This document shows, piece by piece, positions 63,394 to 64,000 of a stretch of DNA of 64,000 nucleotides. The position numbers were made by a program, and so were the translations under genes. This DNA comes from Clostridium_AD sp050717545. GTDB taxonomy: Bacteria; Bacillota; Clostridia; Clostridiales; Clostridiaceae. The stretch spans positions 1-64,000 of the forward strand of contig NZ_JBOITN010000037.1 of assembly GCF_050717545.1 (NCBI RefSeq). Reading direction: 5' to 3'. Within the stretch, counting starts at the first letter, position 1; every line of letters begins with the position of its first letter. The notes under the pieces were generated by a model that worked only from the letters and a program-made list of their open reading frames with translations, had not been told where the DNA came from and did not search any database.

Positions 63394-63786
63394 TTAGACT
63401 CTTCTTCTCTTTGGTGGTCTACATCCGTTATGTGGAATTGGAGTAACGTCTTTGATTAATGTAATTTCTAATCCAGCTGCTTGAAGTGATCTAATTGCTG
63501 CTTCTCTACCGCCGCCTGGTCCTTTAACAAATACATCAACACTTTTTAAGCCATGTTCCATAGCAGCTTTTGTTGCAGCTTCTGCTGCCATTTGGGCTGC
63601 AAATGGAGTGCTCTTTCTTGATCCTCTAAAACCTAGTCCACCTGCACTAGACCAAGACAAAGCATTACCAGCTACATCTGTAAGTGTAACGATGGAATTA
63701 TTAAAAGTAGACTTTATGTGTGCACAACCATGCTCAACATTTTTTCTTTCTTTTTTTCTTCTACTTCTTTTAACTTTCTGAGCCAT
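63394..63786 (-). CDS. rpsK: 30S ribosomal protein uS11 (RpsK)
   Basis: 130 aa, complete. HIKSTFNNSIVTLTD and the C-terminal NGCRPPKRRRV are diagnostic. SD AAGGAGG. Confidence 0.98.
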   Translation of the reverse strand: MAQKVKRSRRKKERKNVEHGCAHIKSTFNNSIVTLTDVAGNALSWSSAGGLGFRGSRKSTPFAAQMAAEAATKAAMEHGLKSVDVFVKGPGGGREAAIRSLQAAGLEITLIKDVTPIPHNGCRPPKRRRV

Positions 63787-63801
63787 ATTATTCCCTCCTT
63801 A

Positions 63802-64000
63802 CTATTTCTTCTTACCGGCCATTGTTTTTTTAGGGCCTTTTCTTGTTCTAGCATTAGTTTTAGTTTTTTGTCCTCTCACTGGAAGACCTTTTCTATGTCT
63901 TATTCCTCTATAACATCCAATCTCCATTAACCTTTTTATGTCTAGTGCAACTCTTCTTCTTAAGTCACCCTCGATTAAAAAGTTCTTTTGAATGTATGTT
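63802..64000 (-). CDS. rpsM: 30S ribosomal protein uS13 (RpsM), 5' part outside the window
   Basis: The last 66 codons are visible, ending at a TAG stop (63802-63804). ALDIKRLMEIGCYRGIRHRK and the basic tail ending MAGKKK identify it. Its start lies beyond position 64000. Confidence 0.96.
   Translation of the reverse strand, partial: TYIQKNFLIEGDLRRRVALDIKRLMEIGCYRGIRHRKGLPVRGQKTKTNARTRKGPKKTMAGKKK

Overview
The window is about 64 kb of AT-rich chromosome from a low-GC, endospore-forming anaerobe, almost certainly Clostridium sensu lato. The evidence is the gene content: rubrerythrin, rubredoxin, a flavodiiron protein, a germination-type CwlD amidase, the ribosomal-protein/RNA polymerase alpha/ECF operon order of Firmicutes, and the riboswitch classes present. 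There are no rRNA or tRNA genes, no CRISPR array and no intact transposon or prophage.

Layout. 0.2-3 kb: an orphan ZnuA-like metal-binding lipoprotein with a clear promoter and operator, then a first RNase J. 3-4 kb: a gene-poor stretch of short hairpin repeats and a probable IS200/IS605 end remnant. 4-11 kb: a phosphate operon pstS-pstC-pstA-[chemoreceptor]-pstB-phoU-arsC behind a PHO-box-like promoter. 11-17 kb: a small unknown protein, a cation:proton antiporter, a second RNase J and a SulP anion transporter. 17-26 kb: arsR next to a truncated acr3, a histidine phosphatase, ccdA-tlpA, a NifX-like His-tailed protein, an arsR-permease-thioredoxin-permease operon and an orphan ECF pair. 26-31 kb: EcsC-like protein, rubrerythrin and metNIQ behind two tandem SAM-I riboswitches. 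31-37 kb: class A PBP with a repeat tail, TIM-barrel protein, cupin and DUF421 protein. 37-42 kb: a divergent oxygen/NO-defence group (ferredoxin, rubredoxin, flavodiiron protein, FNR-like regulator, hemerythrin) and a soluble chemoreceptor. 42-50 kb: cdaA-cdaR-FAD protein-glmM and glmS with its ribozyme. 50-57 kb: c-di-AMP riboswitch-controlled SleB-type hydrolase, thioredoxin system, TPR protein, cwlD and superoxide dismutase. 57-64 kb: rpsM-rpsK-rpsD-rpoA-rplQ-ecfA1-ecfA2-ecfT-truA-rplM-rpsI on the minus strand.

How it fits together. Several control circuits can be read directly: phosphate limitation (PHO box), SAM (tandem S-boxes on metNIQ), GlcN6P (glmS ribozyme beside glmM) and c-di-AMP (synthase operon and a c-di-AMP riboswitch about 1.5 kb apart, both tied to the cell envelope). 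Arsenic handling is split: arsenate reductase rides on the phosphate operon, while the Acr3 exporter behind arsR is broken.

The most unusual signal is a family of short intergenic elements, consensus ATCATCTCCTNCGGAGCTG, found at eleven or so loci. The central 4-bp stem is preserved by compensatory changes (CTCC/GGAG, CTAC/GTAG, CTTC/GAAG), and some copies carry a second hairpin, AACGAC-N9-GTCGTT. One second hairpin appears to have been split by an IS200/IS605-like sequence. I see no clear new multi-gene defence or biosynthetic system.
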